This document shows positions 9,409 to 19,924 of a DNA stretch of 64,000 nucleotides, in pieces. Under the pieces are notes generated by a model. The model did not search any database. It saw only the letters and a list, made by a program, of their open reading frames with translations, and had not been told where the DNA came from. Positions within the stretch are counted from its first letter, which is position 1. The number at the start of each line of letters is the position of its first letter. Both the position numbers and the translations under genes were made by a program. The DNA is from Endozoicomonas sp. 8E (lineage in GTDB: Bacteria > Pseudomonadota > Gammaproteobacteria > Pseudomonadales > Endozoicomonadaceae): assembly GCF_032883915.1 (NCBI RefSeq), contig NZ_CP120717.1:6734001-6798000 (forward strand). The letters are read 5' to 3'.

Positions 9409-12228
9409 ATGCATTCTTACCGTTTATTCATAACATTTATTCTTTTCCTGATGACTATGCTGGTTGTAAGCTTGAGCTATTCCTCAACCATCATTGACCG
9501 ACATCATCCCGGTGGGCAAAAGGTTCGGATTGAAATCAATGATGGAATAGACCCTCAGGCTGTCAGTCAGTGGCAAGTGAATTTGCTGCTTCCGGACAGT
9601 TTCAACAATCGAAACAGCACCTTTTGCTTTAAGACACCTGTGGTGTCAGCAGATTCGAACAGTATTGCGATATTGGTGACGAATGACCAGAGCAACTATT
9701 GCTATCAACTGTTAATACTGACAAAAGAACAAACACCCGACTACCAGCATCTCTCTCAACAGGCCTCTAAAAATGGCACACTTATTCGCTTGAAATCCAC
9801 GACGGCAGACAGACCAGAATTAACTTCTGTCACCACCGATCAACTCCTTAACGGCAAACCCCATACGACCCCATTAACCCTTTTGGTCTATTCCGACGAC
9901 AGGACCGGCGGAGGACTGAAAACCGGCCAAACCCGGAATAACACAGTGACATTGACAGGCGGCAAGCTTGCTGGCTTCGACGATTTTCCCGGTAGCGGGA
10001 GTGGTGGCTTCTTCTATTCACCCCCACCCTGGGGAGGTGGTGGGGGGAGACCATCGGGATTATTTGAAATAGATCTGGTTATCCTGAAACCCGTCATCAA
10101 CTGGCTGATGTCCATTGGCAAGGATTCTATTTCGTTTGCGGAGCAACCCTCCCCGGCGCGTCTGAAAATGACACGGGTTAATGCCGATGGCTCTTCCAGC
10201 GAAGCCGCTGTACCTGTTGGCTGGCTTGACTTCCTCAATATTGCACAACTGAACGATGTTGATTTCTGGAGCACCCTCCTCCAGCAGGCCGCCACTTCCT
10301 GCCCCGCCAGCGAAAGCCTCCAATGGCAGCTTGCCTGTTTCAAACGATTTCTTGAGCGAAGTGCCTTGAAGACAAATCATCGCAGTGGCCTGATGGCAGC
10401 TAATGGGGAGGGACAGCCCTCTGGTAGCGCACCCAATTCGGGGCCAAAGGGCGAAAATGACGATCACCAAAAAGAGAAAAAAGAAGAACCTGAAAATCAG
10501 GAGAACCAGTCACCGGAAGAAGGCCATGATGGCAGCGGGAATGGCAATAACAGAAAAGACGACGATGGCGAAGAGAGTGAAAAAAAAGCTACCACTGAAG
10601 ACCTCCAGGCACTTGCGAACCAGCTTGTAGAAATCATTGAAAGTCAAGGTCCCGGAGCAGTTTTTAAGTTCAGGCAAATACTCAATGAACTGAACATGCC
10701 ACAGCGTTTGCGGGTTCTGGAAACAAAAAGCACCAACACCGCCGATACTGTCACTCCTCTTGAAGCGATACTGAAACTGCAGCGTTCTTTCAAGGAGAAT
10801 TCACTGCGCAACCTTTTTATCGAGCAGCTGATAAAGGCCACAAGCAATACCAAACAGAATTTGAATAACCTTCACGCTCTGTCTCTACTCCAACCAATCA
10901 TTCCACCTGATCGGGCAATGCCCGAAGCGGGCGACAACAACCTGTTGATTTTGTATAAGATTGTTCTGGACATAATCCACAAGGTCAATCAATCTGACAT
11001 AGAGCCGCCTATGAGAGAGTTTGAAAGATGTTGCTTTACTGAGTACTTCGCTCAATTGTTCCTGATCTATTCAAACCCGGTTGAACTGATTCGTGACCTG
11101 TTGGGAAAAATATCAGATTTGGCCTTAAGGCGTGTTGTTATGATTAATCCACAATCATTGACATTTCCCACCCGCTTTTTAAATACCTTTATACAATTTC
11201 ACCAACACCCATCGATTCCTGAATTAGAGCGCCTCTCAGATGAGCTGACGGGGGATGCACAAAATTACTACTTACAACAAGTGCCTTCTATAGAGCCTGT
11301 CATCAGTAACAGCGATACTCTCTCTGACGAAACAATTGTCAGCAGTAAAGATACAAGTACCATCTATCAAGCTGATAACAACCAAAGAGCCTCTGGCTCT
11401 TCCGGAAGTTCCCCTTGCATACTGACTGATAGAAACTCACAGCTGGAGGCAGAGCCAAATCAGCCTGCCCTTGCCTATCAGCAAAATAACGCTTCCCAAG
11501 AGCGATTACACGCAGGACCTTCATCGGATGATCATCACGCCACAAGACCAAGAAGAGAAAAACGACAGATGCTAGCGGCCAGCCCGGCCATGCAAAGTAA
11601 TGCCGCAGAGCGTTCTGCTTCTGACCAGCAGTCGGGCGCCCATAATGAGGAGGCAACCCCGTCGAATGAGCAGTTAAAGACATCTGTGCAAAAAAAACGA
11701 ATGCCATTGTGCAACCATTACCATAGGTTTTGTCGTGTAAAATTTGGGTGCTGTGAAGAGTATTTCCCCTGCTACAGATGTCATAACAATAGTAAGAAAT
11801 GCGACCTTACAGATCGTAAGGCTTTTCATGCAAAAAGGCTTCAATGTTCTCTATGTAACTATGAGGGGGATATTACGGAAGACTCCCAGACGTGCCCGGG
11901 ATGCAACGAACGAATGTCGGAGTATTTCTGTGCACAATGCAAACACTTCACCAATATGGAACTAAAACCATTCCACTGCGATAAATGCGGAATTTGCCGA
12001 ATAAACAAGGATGAGTCCTTTCACTGTGATGCTTGTAATGTCTGCCTGGATATAAGGTATCAAAACAATCACAAATGCCGGGAAAACTCAGGCCACGATA
12101 AGTGCTGCATCTGCCTGAAAGATGCCTTCAGCGGCTGCATGATAATGCCTTGCTCTCACAAAGTACATTATGGGTGCGACGCTGCAATGCTCCGAAACGG
12201 GATAAAAACCTGCCCTGTTTGCAGATAA
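9409..12228 (+). CDS. Paralogue D: secreted RCHY1/Pirh2-like protein, shortened by a stop after the RING
   Basis: This 939-residue copy is nearly the same as C through the signal sequence, Pro/Gly stretch, invariant block, acidic linker and helical block, with no long coiled coil. The CHY finger begins at Cys768 (CNHY), the CTCHY segment follows, and the RING-H2 runs from Cys899 to a final CPVCR, where the protein ends. The stop TAA replaces the TAC (Tyr) or CAT (His) codon of the paralogues. Twelve further in-frame codons similar to the tail of A (PYDPPVE) continue to a second stop at 12262-12264. All zinc ligands and the Arg after the last Cys are kept, so the RING could still fold. The loss is about 11 residues. 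Confidence 0.86.
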   Translation: MHSYRLFITFILFLMTMLVVSLSYSSTIIDRHHPGGQKVRIEINDGIDPQAVSQWQVNLLLPDSFNNRNSTFCFKTPVVSADSNSIAILVTNDQSNYCYQLLILTKEQTPDYQHLSQQASKNGTLIRLKSTTADRPELTSVTTDQLLNGKPHTTPLTLLVYSDDRTGGGLKTGQTRNNTVTLTGGKLAGFDDFPGSGSGGFFYSPPPWGGGGGRPSGLFEIDLVILKPVINWLMSIGKDSISFAEQPSPARLKMTRVNADGSSSEAAVPVGWLDFLNIAQLNDVDFWSTLLQQAATSCPASESLQWQLACFKRFLERSALKTNHRSGLMAANGEGQPSGSAPNSGPKGENDDHQKEKKEEPENQENQSPEEGHDGSGNGNNRKDDDGEESEKKATTEDLQALANQLVEIIESQGPGAVFKFRQILNELNMPQRLRVLETKSTNTADTVTPLEAILKLQRSFKENSLRNLFIEQLIKATSNTKQNLNNLHALSLLQPIIPPDRAMPEAGDNNLLILYKIVLDIIHKVNQSDIEPPMREFERCCFTEYFAQLFLIYSNPVELIRDLLGKISDLALRRVVMINPQSLTFPTRFLNTFIQFHQHPSIPELERLSDELTGDAQNYYLQQVPSIEPVISNSDTLSDETIVSSKDTSTIYQADNNQRASGSSGSSPCILTDRNSQLEAEPNQPALAYQQNNASQERLHAGPSSDDHHATRPRREKRQMLAASPAMQSNAAERSASDQQSGAHNEEATPSNEQLKTSVQKKRMPLCNHYHRFCRVKFGCCEEYFPCYRCHNNSKKCDLTDRKAFHAKRLQCSLCNYEGDITEDSQTCPGCNERMSEYFCAQCKHFTNMELKPFHCDKCGICRINKDESFHCDACNVCLDIRYQNNHKCRENSGHDKCCICLKDAFSGCMIMPCSHKVHYGCDAAMLRNGIKTCPVCR

Positions 12229-12694
12229 TCTCCATACGATCCGCCGGTTGAAAAAAATAATTAACCATCGGACCGGATTTAATGTTCGCCGCCAGTGACT
12301 ACTTCAGTTTTGCAACACGGAAAGAGGACAAGGCTCTGTGGCACAAAGCAATTAATCCATTTAGCAATTTTGACATTCTTGTCTATTATCTGCTTTTTCT
12401 ACGTATAATAAGTACCTGACCAGTTGGTTTCGCATATTCTGGCGAGTGGATTTTTTCATCCTTCAAGGCGCAACGACGGGCGCGTAGCCATAGCTACGCA
12501 ACCAGAGTTGGAACGCAGAAGGATGGAAAAAGCCGCCGTCCAGAATATGCGAAACCAACTGGTTAGGTACTTAAGACCTTCAAGTAATGTTTCTTCATTT
12601 TTCAGGGCAGAAAGCCAGTACAGACTTTTCTGATTGTGCTCTATCAGGCAAACAGGACAGGTTGGAGTTGTTATCATAAGTTAGCGAGATTTGA
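12229..12694 (+). promoter_or_regulatory. Gap between D and E: leader split by a palindromic element
   Basis: No gene is supported. Bases 12229-12264 are the in-frame tail of D beyond its stop. The candidate promoter of E has TTGTCT (12379-12384) and a perfect TATAAT (12404-12409), 19 bases apart. Right after it lies a 161-bp palindromic insertion (12411-12571), so the distance from the -10 to the start of E is about 285 bases, compared with about 125 in the sister genes. Confidence 0.45.
12411..12571. mobile_element. MITE-like 161-bp palindromic element
   Basis: The left arm 12411-12442 (starting AGTACCTGACCAGTTGG) is the reverse complement of the right arm 12540-12571 with a single mismatch in 32 bases. 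Inner parts also pair (TTTTTCATCCTTC with GAAGGATGGAAAAA), and the centre is a small GCGTAGC/GCTACGC hairpin. It carries no gene. Size, near-perfect symmetry and position in an otherwise conserved leader suggest a non-autonomous mobile element. As RNA it could form a long hairpin in the leader of E. Confidence 0.7.
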
Positions 12695-15600
12695 ATGAAC
12701 TTTTGCCACTTATTCATAGCATTTGTTCTTTTCCTGGTGGCTATGGCAGTTTGGCCTTTATGCTATTCCTCAACCATCATTGATCGACATAATTCGGGTG
12801 GGCACAAAGTTCGGATTGAGATCAATGATGGCAAAGATCCTCAGTTTGTGAGTCAGTGGCAAGTGAACTTGCTGCTACCGGAGGGTTTCGATAACCAAAA
12901 CGCTATCCTTTGCTTTAAGGCGCCTGTGGTGTCAGCAGATTCCAACAGTATTGCGATATTGGTGACGAACGACCAGAGCAACTATTGTCATCAACTGATG
13001 ATACTGACAAAAGAACAAACACCCGACCTTCAACATCTCTCTCAACATACGTCTAAAAATGGCGCACTTGTTCGCTTAAGATCCACGACGGCAGACAGAC
13101 CAGAATTAACTTCTGTCACCACCGATCAACATCACAACGATAAGCCCCATACTGCCCCATTAACCCTTCTGACCTATTCCGACAACATGACCAACAGTGG
13201 GCTGAAAACCGGCCAACCCGGGAATAAAACACTGACATTAACGGGCGGTAAGCCCGCTGGCATCGCCGATTTTCCCGGTGGCGGCAACGGTGGCATCTTC
13301 TATTTGCCGCCCCTCCCACCCCGGGGAGGTGGCGGGGGGAGACCATCGGGATTATTTGAAATAGATCTGGTTATCCTGAAACCCGTCATCAACTGGCTGA
13401 TGTCCATTGGCAAGGATTCTATTTCGTTTGAGGAGCAACCCTCACCGACGCGTCTGAAAATGACACAGGTTAATGCCGATGGCTCTTCCAGCGAAGCTGC
13501 TATACCTGTTGGCTGGCTTGACTTCCTGACTGTTGAACAACTGACCGATGTTGATTTCTGGAGCACCCTCCTCCAACATGCCGCCACTTCCTGCCCCGCC
13601 AGAGAAAGCCTCCAATGGCAGCTTGGCTGTTTCAAACGATTTCTTGAGCGTAGTGCCTTGAAGACAAGTCATGGCGGTGGCCTGATGGCAGCTAATGGGG
13701 AAGGACAACCCTCTGGTAGCAGACCCAATCCGGGGCCAAAGGACGAAAATAACGATCACCAAAGGGAGAAAAAAAAAGAACCTGAAAATCAGGAGAACCA
13801 GTCACCGGGAAAAGGCCATGATGGCAGCGGGAATGGCAATAACAGGAAAGACGACGATGGAGAAGAGAGTAGAAAAAGTGCTACGACTGAAGACCTTCAG
13901 GTACTTGCGAACCAGCTTTTAGCCATCATTAAAAGCAAAGATCCCGGAGCAGTTGTTAAGCTGAGGCAAATACTGGATGAGCTGGACATGCCTCAGCGTT
14001 TGCGGGTTCTGCAAACAAAAAGCACAAACACCGGGGGAAACGCTTTTACTCCTCTTGAGGCGATACTGAAACTGCAGCGTTCTTTCAAGGAGAATTCATC
14101 GCGCAACCTGTTTATCGAGCAGCTGATAAAGGCCACAAGCAATACAAAACAGAATTTGAGTAACCTTGACATTCTGTCTGCACTCCAACCAATCATTCCA
14201 CTTGGCCGGGCAGTGCCCGAAGCGGGCGACAACAACCTGTTGATTTTGTATAAGATTGTTCTGGACATAATCCACAAGGTCAATCAATCTGACCAACAGC
14301 CTCCTATAAGACAATTTGAAAAATGTTGCTTTACTGAGTACTTCACCCAATTGTTCCTGATCTATTCAAACCCGATTGAACTGATTCGTAATCTGTTGGG
14401 AAAAATATCAGATTTAGCCTTAAGGCGTGATGTTATGATTAATGCACAATCATTAACATTTCCCATCTGCTTTTTAAATACCTTTATGCAATTTCACCAA
14501 CACCCATCGCTACGTGAATTAGAACACCTCTCAAATGAGCTGATGGAGCATGCACAAAATTCTAACTTACGACAAGTGGCTTCTATAAAGCCTACGATCA
14601 GTAACAGTGATAATATCTCTGACGAAACAATTGCCAGCAATAGAGATACAGGTACCATCCAGCAAGCTGATAGCAACCAGAGAGTCCCTGGCTTTACCGG
14701 CAGTTCCCCTTGCTTACTGACTGATAGATACTCACAGCTGGAAGCAGGGCCAAATCAGACGGCCCTTGCATATCAACAAAATGACGCTTCCCAAGAGCGA
14801 TTACAGACAGTACCTTCATATGGTGATCATCAGGCCACTGGGTCACAAAACCGATCCGATTTGGAAGTGTCGAGGTTAAATCAAAACTTCTTAACTAACC
14901 TTCGGATCGGTGGTCGCCTTCTTGACGGGCTGGAAAGACAGGCTCATAAAAGACGAGAGAAAAAAAGACAACAGATAAAACAGCTAGAAAGACAAATGAG
15001 AGGAAGGGGACAGATGGTAGCGGCCAGCCCGCCGATGAAAACCAGTGGCGCAGAGCGTTCTGCTTCTTACCGGCAGTCGAGCCCCCATAATAAAGAAGCA
15101 AACCCGTCGAGTCGGCAGTCAAGGATACCTGTGCAAAAAAAACGAATGCCATTGTGCAACCATTACCATAGGTTTTGTCGTTTAAACTTTGGCTGCTGTG
15201 AAGGTTATTTCCCCTGCCATAGATGTCATAATGATAGTGAGAAATGCGACCTCAAAGATCGTAAGGCTATTCATGCAATAAGGCTTCAATGTTCTCTATG
15301 TGACTATGAGGGGGGTATTACGGAAGACTCACAGACGTGCCCGGGATGCAACAAGCTAATGTCCGACTATTTCTGTGCACAATGCAAACACTTTACCAGT
15401 GAGGAAAAAAAACCATACCACTGCGATAAATGCGGAACTTGCCGAACAGAAAAGGAGAAGTCCTTTCACTGTGATGTATGCAATTTCTGTATGGATAAAA
15501 GTGCACAAGACAATCACCCATGTCGGCCAGATTCAGCCCATGATGAGTGCTGCATCTGCCTGGAAGATGTTTTCGCCGGCGGTTTCCTGATATTGCCCTG

Positions 15601-15733
15601 CACCCACAAAGTGCACGGAGATTGCGCCACGGTGATGTTTATAAACAAGATAAGAGCCTGCCCTGTTTGCAGATACCCTCTACCCGCTCAGTTAGTGGAA
15701 AGGATGCTGACCCTAATCAATAGTCGACGCTAG
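12695..15733 (+). CDS. Paralogue E: secreted RCHY1/Pirh2-like CHY-CTCHY-RING protein
   Basis: The 1012-residue protein has the full layout: signal sequence ending LCYSS, STIIDRHNSGG module, Pro/Gly stretch (PPRGGGGGRPSG), invariant IDLVILKPV block, acidic linker, helical block, Ser/Gln-rich linker and a short basic helix (ERQAHKRREKKRQQ). The CHY finger begins at Cys821 (CNHY), followed by the CTCHY segment (HCDKCGTCR, Thr instead of Ile) and a RING-H2 from Cys952 to CPVCRYPL. The C-terminal tail resembles that of B (QLVERMLTLIN), while the N-terminal half is close to F, so it looks mosaic. The start is ATG after GCGAGATTTGA. The MITE-like element in its leader may alter expression. Confidence 0.88.
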   Translation: MNFCHLFIAFVLFLVAMAVWPLCYSSTIIDRHNSGGHKVRIEINDGKDPQFVSQWQVNLLLPEGFDNQNAILCFKAPVVSADSNSIAILVTNDQSNYCHQLMILTKEQTPDLQHLSQHTSKNGALVRLRSTTADRPELTSVTTDQHHNDKPHTAPLTLLTYSDNMTNSGLKTGQPGNKTLTLTGGKPAGIADFPGGGNGGIFYLPPLPPRGGGGGRPSGLFEIDLVILKPVINWLMSIGKDSISFEEQPSPTRLKMTQVNADGSSSEAAIPVGWLDFLTVEQLTDVDFWSTLLQHAATSCPARESLQWQLGCFKRFLERSALKTSHGGGLMAANGEGQPSGSRPNPGPKDENNDHQREKKKEPENQENQSPGKGHDGSGNGNNRKDDDGEESRKSATTEDLQVLANQLLAIIKSKDPGAVVKLRQILDELDMPQRLRVLQTKSTNTGGNAFTPLEAILKLQRSFKENSSRNLFIEQLIKATSNTKQNLSNLDILSALQPIIPLGRAVPEAGDNNLLILYKIVLDIIHKVNQSDQQPPIRQFEKCCFTEYFTQLFLIYSNPIELIRNLLGKISDLALRRDVMINAQSLTFPICFLNTFMQFHQHPSLRELEHLSNELMEHAQNSNLRQVASIKPTISNSDNISDETIASNRDTGTIQQADSNQRVPGFTGSSPCLLTDRYSQLEAGPNQTALAYQQNDASQERLQTVPSYGDHQATGSQNRSDLEVSRLNQNFLTNLRIGGRLLDGLERQAHKRREKKRQQIKQLERQMRGRGQMVAASPPMKTSGAERSASYRQSSPHNKEANPSSRQSRIPVQKKRMPLCNHYHRFCRLNFGCCEGYFPCHRCHNDSEKCDLKDRKAIHAIRLQCSLCDYEGGITEDSQTCPGCNKLMSDYFCAQCKHFTSEEKKPYHCDKCGTCRTEKEKSFHCDVCNFCMDKSAQDNHPCRPDSAHDECCICLEDVFAGGFLILPCTHKVHGDCATVMFINKIRACPVCRYPLPAQLVERMLTLINSRR

Positions 15734-15996
15734 GAGCCCGCTACCACAAACCGGTATCAAGCTCTGCAGGAAACTTTCAGGTTGATGCTGCCGAAGGCTT
15801 TGTGACACAGAGCAATTAACCCATTTAGCAATTTAGAAATTCTTGGCTATTCTTTGTTTCTACTTCGGATAACAAGAATGACAAATGGTGTTCCTTATTT
15901 TTCCATGGCGGAAAGTTAACACAGACTCTTCTGACGCGCTCTATCAGGCAAGAGGGCAGATTGGAATTGTTGGACCAGTTGTATAAGGAGATTTGA

Positions 15997-18900
15997 GTGC
16001 TTTTTTTCCGCTTTTTCATAGCATTTGTTTTTCCTCTAATGGCTATGGTGGCGCCTTTATGCTATTCCTCAACCATCATTGATCGATATAATCCGGGTGG
16101 GCACAAGGTTCGGATTGAGATCAATGATGGCAAAGATCCTCAGTTTATGAGTCAGTGGCAAGCGAACTTGCTGCTACCGGAGGGTTTCGATGAGCAAAAC
16201 GGTATCCTTTGCTTTAAGGCGCCTGTGGTGTCAGCAGATTCGAACAGTATTGCGATATTGGTGACGAACGACCAGAGCAACTACTGTTATCAACTGATGA
16301 TACTGACGACAAAAGAACAAACACCCGACTTCCGACATCTCTCTCAACATGCGTCTAAAAATGGCACACTCGTTCGCTTGAAATCCACGACGGCAGGCAG
16401 ACCAGAGCTTATTTCTGTCACCACCGATCAACTTCAAAACGATAAGCCCCGTAATGCCCCATTAACTCTTCTGACCTATTCCGACAACATGACCGGCAGT
16501 GGGCTGGAAACCGGCCAACTCCGGAATAGCACACTGACATTAAAGGCTGGAAAGCTCGCTGGCATCGCCGATTTTCCCGGTGGCGGCAACGGTGGCTTCT
16601 TCTATTTGCCACCACGTCCACCCTGGGGAGGTGGCGGGGGGAGACCATCGGGATTATTTGAAATAGATCTGGTTATCCTGAAACCCGTCATCAACTGGCT
16701 GATGTCCATTGGTAAAGATTCTGTTTCGTTTGAGGAGCAACCCTCACCGGCGCGTCTGAAAATGATACGGGTTAATGCCGATGGCTCTTCCAGCGAAGCT
16801 GCTATGCCTGTTAGCTGGCTTGACTTCCTCACTGTTGAACAACTGACCGATGTTGATTTCTGGAACACCCTCCTCCAACACGCCGCCACTTCCTGCCCCG
16901 CCAGCGAAAGTCTTATGAGGCAGCTTGGCTGTTTCAAACTATTGCTTGAGCGAACGGCCTTGAAGACACATCATGGCGCTGGCCTGAAGGCAGCTAATGG
17001 AGGTGGACAACCCTCTGGTAGCGCACCAAATTCAGGATCAGAGGACGAAAGTAACAGCCATCAAAAGGACAAAACAGAAGCACCTGAAGATCAGGAGAAC
17101 AACTCACCGGGAGAAGGCAATGATGGCAGCGGGGATGGCAATAACAGAAAAAACGACAATGGAGAGGAGAGTGAAAAAAATGCTGCGACTCAAAACCTTC
17201 AGGTACTTGCCAACCAGCTTGTAGCCATCATTAAAAGTGACGATCCCGATGCTGTTTTTAAGCTGAGGCAAATACTAAATAAGCTCAACATGCCACAGCG
17301 TTTCCAGGTTTTGGAAACAAGAAGCACAAACACCAGTGGTAATGCTGTCAGTCCTCTTCAGGCGATACTGGAACTGCAGCGTTCTTTCTATGAGAATTCA
17401 TCGCGCAACCGCTTTATCGAGCAGCTGATAGAAACCACGAGCGATGAAACACGGACTTTGAATGACCCTGACATTCTGGCTTCACTGCAACCGATGGCCC
17501 GGCCACTGCCCGAAGCTGGCAACAACAACCTGATGATTTTGTACAAGATTGTTCTGGACATAATCCATAGAGTCAATCAATCTGACCAGCAGCCACCTAT
17601 AGGGCAATTTGAAAAGCATTGTTTTATGGAGTACTTCGTTCAATTGTTCCTGTTCTATTCAAACCCACTTGAACTTATTGGTAATCTGTTAGGGCAAATA
17701 TCAGATTTAGCGGTAACGCATGAGATTATAGTTGCTGCACAATCATTGACATCTACCAGTTCACTTTTAAATACCTTTATACAATTTCACCAACACCCAT
17801 CGTTTCATGAATTACAACATTTCTTAAATGAACGGTTAAGATACTCACAGCAGGGAGCAAGGCCAAAACGGCCCGCCCTTGCTCATCAGTCAAATACGCT
17901 GCGCCAAAAACGATTAAAGACTGAACGATCTTATGGGGATGATGACATGACTATCATTGCTTTTTGCGATGATGCATTAAAAGTGGATAAGGTGGAACCT
18001 ACACAAATTACCCATAATAAGTGCTCAGTATGTTGTGAGCGCTTTTTACGCACAGCAGGATTAGTGAAAACACCCTGTAATCACATTTTTCACGTATTGT
18101 GCTTAAATCCGTGGCTCCAAAAAAGGCTACCTGATCTTGCAATTAAAACTTGTCCTGTATGCCGATCAGAATTAAAAAACTTAAAAGAAAAACTTAACGG
18201 CCTTAACAGGCTATTGAATAAATACGGCAATTGTCATTCGTTAGACAGTGCAGATAGAGCCGTTAAGGAATGGAATACAACAAAAACAAGTCATGAAGCC
18301 TTATACCATTTTGTTCAACTATGCAGGCTCAACAGTCAGGCCATAGATGACCCACGGTATGTCAATATCTTGAGTAAAATAATCTATCCCGTTATAGAAG
18401 CCAAGATTCCCCATGACTCTGAGATCAACTCAGCCAGCTTCAGCCCTGATAGTCGCCGGGTGGTGACCGCCGGTGACGATTGTACTGCGAAAATCTATGG
18501 CCATAAGGCCGATGGATCGTGGGAAGAAGAGGCCATTATTCGCCACAATGGTCCGGTCAAATCAGCCAGCTTCAGCCACGATAGCTGTCGTGTAGTTACT
18601 GCCAGTGAGGATCACAGGGCGAAAATCTTAGGCCAAAAGGACGATGGATCATGGACAGAAGAGCTCACCGTTCAACACATTGGTAAGGTCAACTCAGCCA
18701 GCTTCAGCACTGATAGCCACCATATGGTGACTGCCAGTGAAGATGGTACGGCAATAATCTTTGGCCAAAAGGACGACAGGCCATGGGAAACAGAAGTCAC
18801 CATTAGCCACAATGGTCCGATCCAATCAGCCAACTTCAGCCCCGATGGTAGCCATGTGGTGACTTTCGGTAAAGATAACCTGGTAAAAATCATTGGCAGG

Positions 18901-19737
18901 TCGGCCAATGGAGCATGGCAAGAAAAAGCCATCATTGCCCATGACTACACGGTCAACTCAGCTACCTTCAGCACCGACAGCCGCCGTATGGTGACCGCCA
19001 GTGGCGATGGTACGGCAATAATCTGTGGCCAACAGGACGATGGATCATGGGAAAGAGAATTGACCATTAGCCATATCGACAGCGATGGTCCGATCCAATC
19101 AGCCGAGTTCAGCCCCGATGGCCGCCACGTGATGACTGTTGGCAGGGATGGCCTGGTTAAAATCTATGGCAGGCAGGACAATGGATTATGGCTAAAGAAA
19201 GCCATCATTGCCCATAAATATCGTATCAACTCAGCCACCTTCAGCGCCGATGGATGCCATTTGGTGACCGCCAGTTCCGATAATACGGCAAAAATCTATG
19301 GCGAAAAGACCGATGCAGCATGGGAAGAAGAAATAACTATCTGCCACAACCATTCAGTCTTATCAGCCACTTTCAGCCCCGATAGCCGACATGTGGTGAC
19401 TGCCAGCAGAGGCGGGACGGCAAAAATTCATAGCCACAATAATAATGGATCATGGGAAGAAAAGACCACCATCCTTCATGAAGGCTGGGTTCGTTCAGCC
19501 ACCTTCAGCGCCAATAACCGCTTTGCGGTGACCGCGAGTATCGATAGGAAGGCGAAAATCTATAGCCTGAAAGACGATGCATCATGGCAAAAAGAAATCA
19601 CTATCTGCAACCATGGTGCGGTATTCTTGGCCAACTTCAGTGCCGATAGCCGCTTTCTGGTGACCACCAGTTGTATTTCAGATATTGGTCGTTATCGGGA
19701 GACTGCGGTAATCACTGAACTCTGGAAGGACGAATGA
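15997..19737 (+). CDS. Paralogue F: secreted protein with RING-H2 finger and WD40-like propeller
   Basis: This 1246-residue protein shares the N-terminal half of B-E (signal sequence, STIIDRYNPGG, Pro/Gly stretch, invariant block, acidic linker, helical block). The CHY/CTCHY/RING end is missing. A different RING-H2 (about 676-725) follows, with CSVC, CNHIFHVLC and CPVCR as zinc-ligand groups. From about residue 812 to the end there are about ten repeats of 41-42 residues with the core SATFSPDSRRVVTAS followed by AKIYG and a DGSW turn, typical of a WD40-like propeller. A RING joined to a propeller suggests an E3 ligase with its own substrate receptor. GTG is chosen as the start because it sits six bases after AAGGAG (15985-15990) and matches the start of the paralogues. 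The host target is unknown. Confidence 0.87.
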   Translation: MLFFRFFIAFVFPLMAMVAPLCYSSTIIDRYNPGGHKVRIEINDGKDPQFMSQWQANLLLPEGFDEQNGILCFKAPVVSADSNSIAILVTNDQSNYCYQLMILTTKEQTPDFRHLSQHASKNGTLVRLKSTTAGRPELISVTTDQLQNDKPRNAPLTLLTYSDNMTGSGLETGQLRNSTLTLKAGKLAGIADFPGGGNGGFFYLPPRPPWGGGGGRPSGLFEIDLVILKPVINWLMSIGKDSVSFEEQPSPARLKMIRVNADGSSSEAAMPVSWLDFLTVEQLTDVDFWNTLLQHAATSCPASESLMRQLGCFKLLLERTALKTHHGAGLKAANGGGQPSGSAPNSGSEDESNSHQKDKTEAPEDQENNSPGEGNDGSGDGNNRKNDNGEESEKNAATQNLQVLANQLVAIIKSDDPDAVFKLRQILNKLNMPQRFQVLETRSTNTSGNAVSPLQAILELQRSFYENSSRNRFIEQLIETTSDETRTLNDPDILASLQPMARPLPEAGNNNLMILYKIVLDIIHRVNQSDQQPPIGQFEKHCFMEYFVQLFLFYSNPLELIGNLLGQISDLAVTHEIIVAAQSLTSTSSLLNTFIQFHQHPSFHELQHFLNERLRYSQQGARPKRPALAHQSNTLRQKRLKTERSYGDDDMTIIAFCDDALKVDKVEPTQITHNKCSVCCERFLRTAGLVKTPCNHIFHVLCLNPWLQKRLPDLAIKTCPVCRSELKNLKEKLNGLNRLLNKYGNCHSLDSADRAVKEWNTTKTSHEALYHFVQLCRLNSQAIDDPRYVNILSKIIYPVIEAKIPHDSEINSASFSPDSRRVVTAGDDCTAKIYGHKADGSWEEEAIIRHNGPVKSASFSHDSCRVVTASEDHRAKILGQKDDGSWTEELTVQHIGKVNSASFSTDSHHMVTASEDGTAIIFGQKDDRPWETEVTISHNGPIQSANFSPDGSHVVTFGKDNLVKIIGRSANGAWQEKAIIAHDYTVNSATFSTDSRRMVTASGDGTAIICGQQDDGSWERELTISHIDSDGPIQSAEFSPDGRHVMTVGRDGLVKIYGRQDNGLWLKKAIIAHKYRINSATFSADGCHLVTASSDNTAKIYGEKTDAAWEEEITICHNHSVLSATFSPDSRHVVTASRGGTAKIHSHNNNGSWEEKTTILHEGWVRSATFSANNRFAVTASIDRKAKIYSLKDDASWQKEITICNHGAVFLANFSADSRFLVTTSCISDIGRYRETAVITELWKDE

Positions 19738-19924
19738 AAGCAAACCGCCCTATAGCGATTCAGAAATTTTTGGCTATCCTCTGTTTGTACTGCAAATGAA
19801 GAGATTGGCCAATGCCGTTCCTTTATTTTTCCAGAGCAAAAAGTCAGCACTGATTGTCTTGGCGTTTTCTATCAGACAAAGAGGGCGGATTGGATATTAT
19901 CGACCAGGATACAGAGAGACTTCA

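Noticed and set aside
19796-19924. Longer N-terminus for paralogue G
   Set aside because: It would read through the leader sequence, and the GTG at 19925 aligns with the start of all sister genes.
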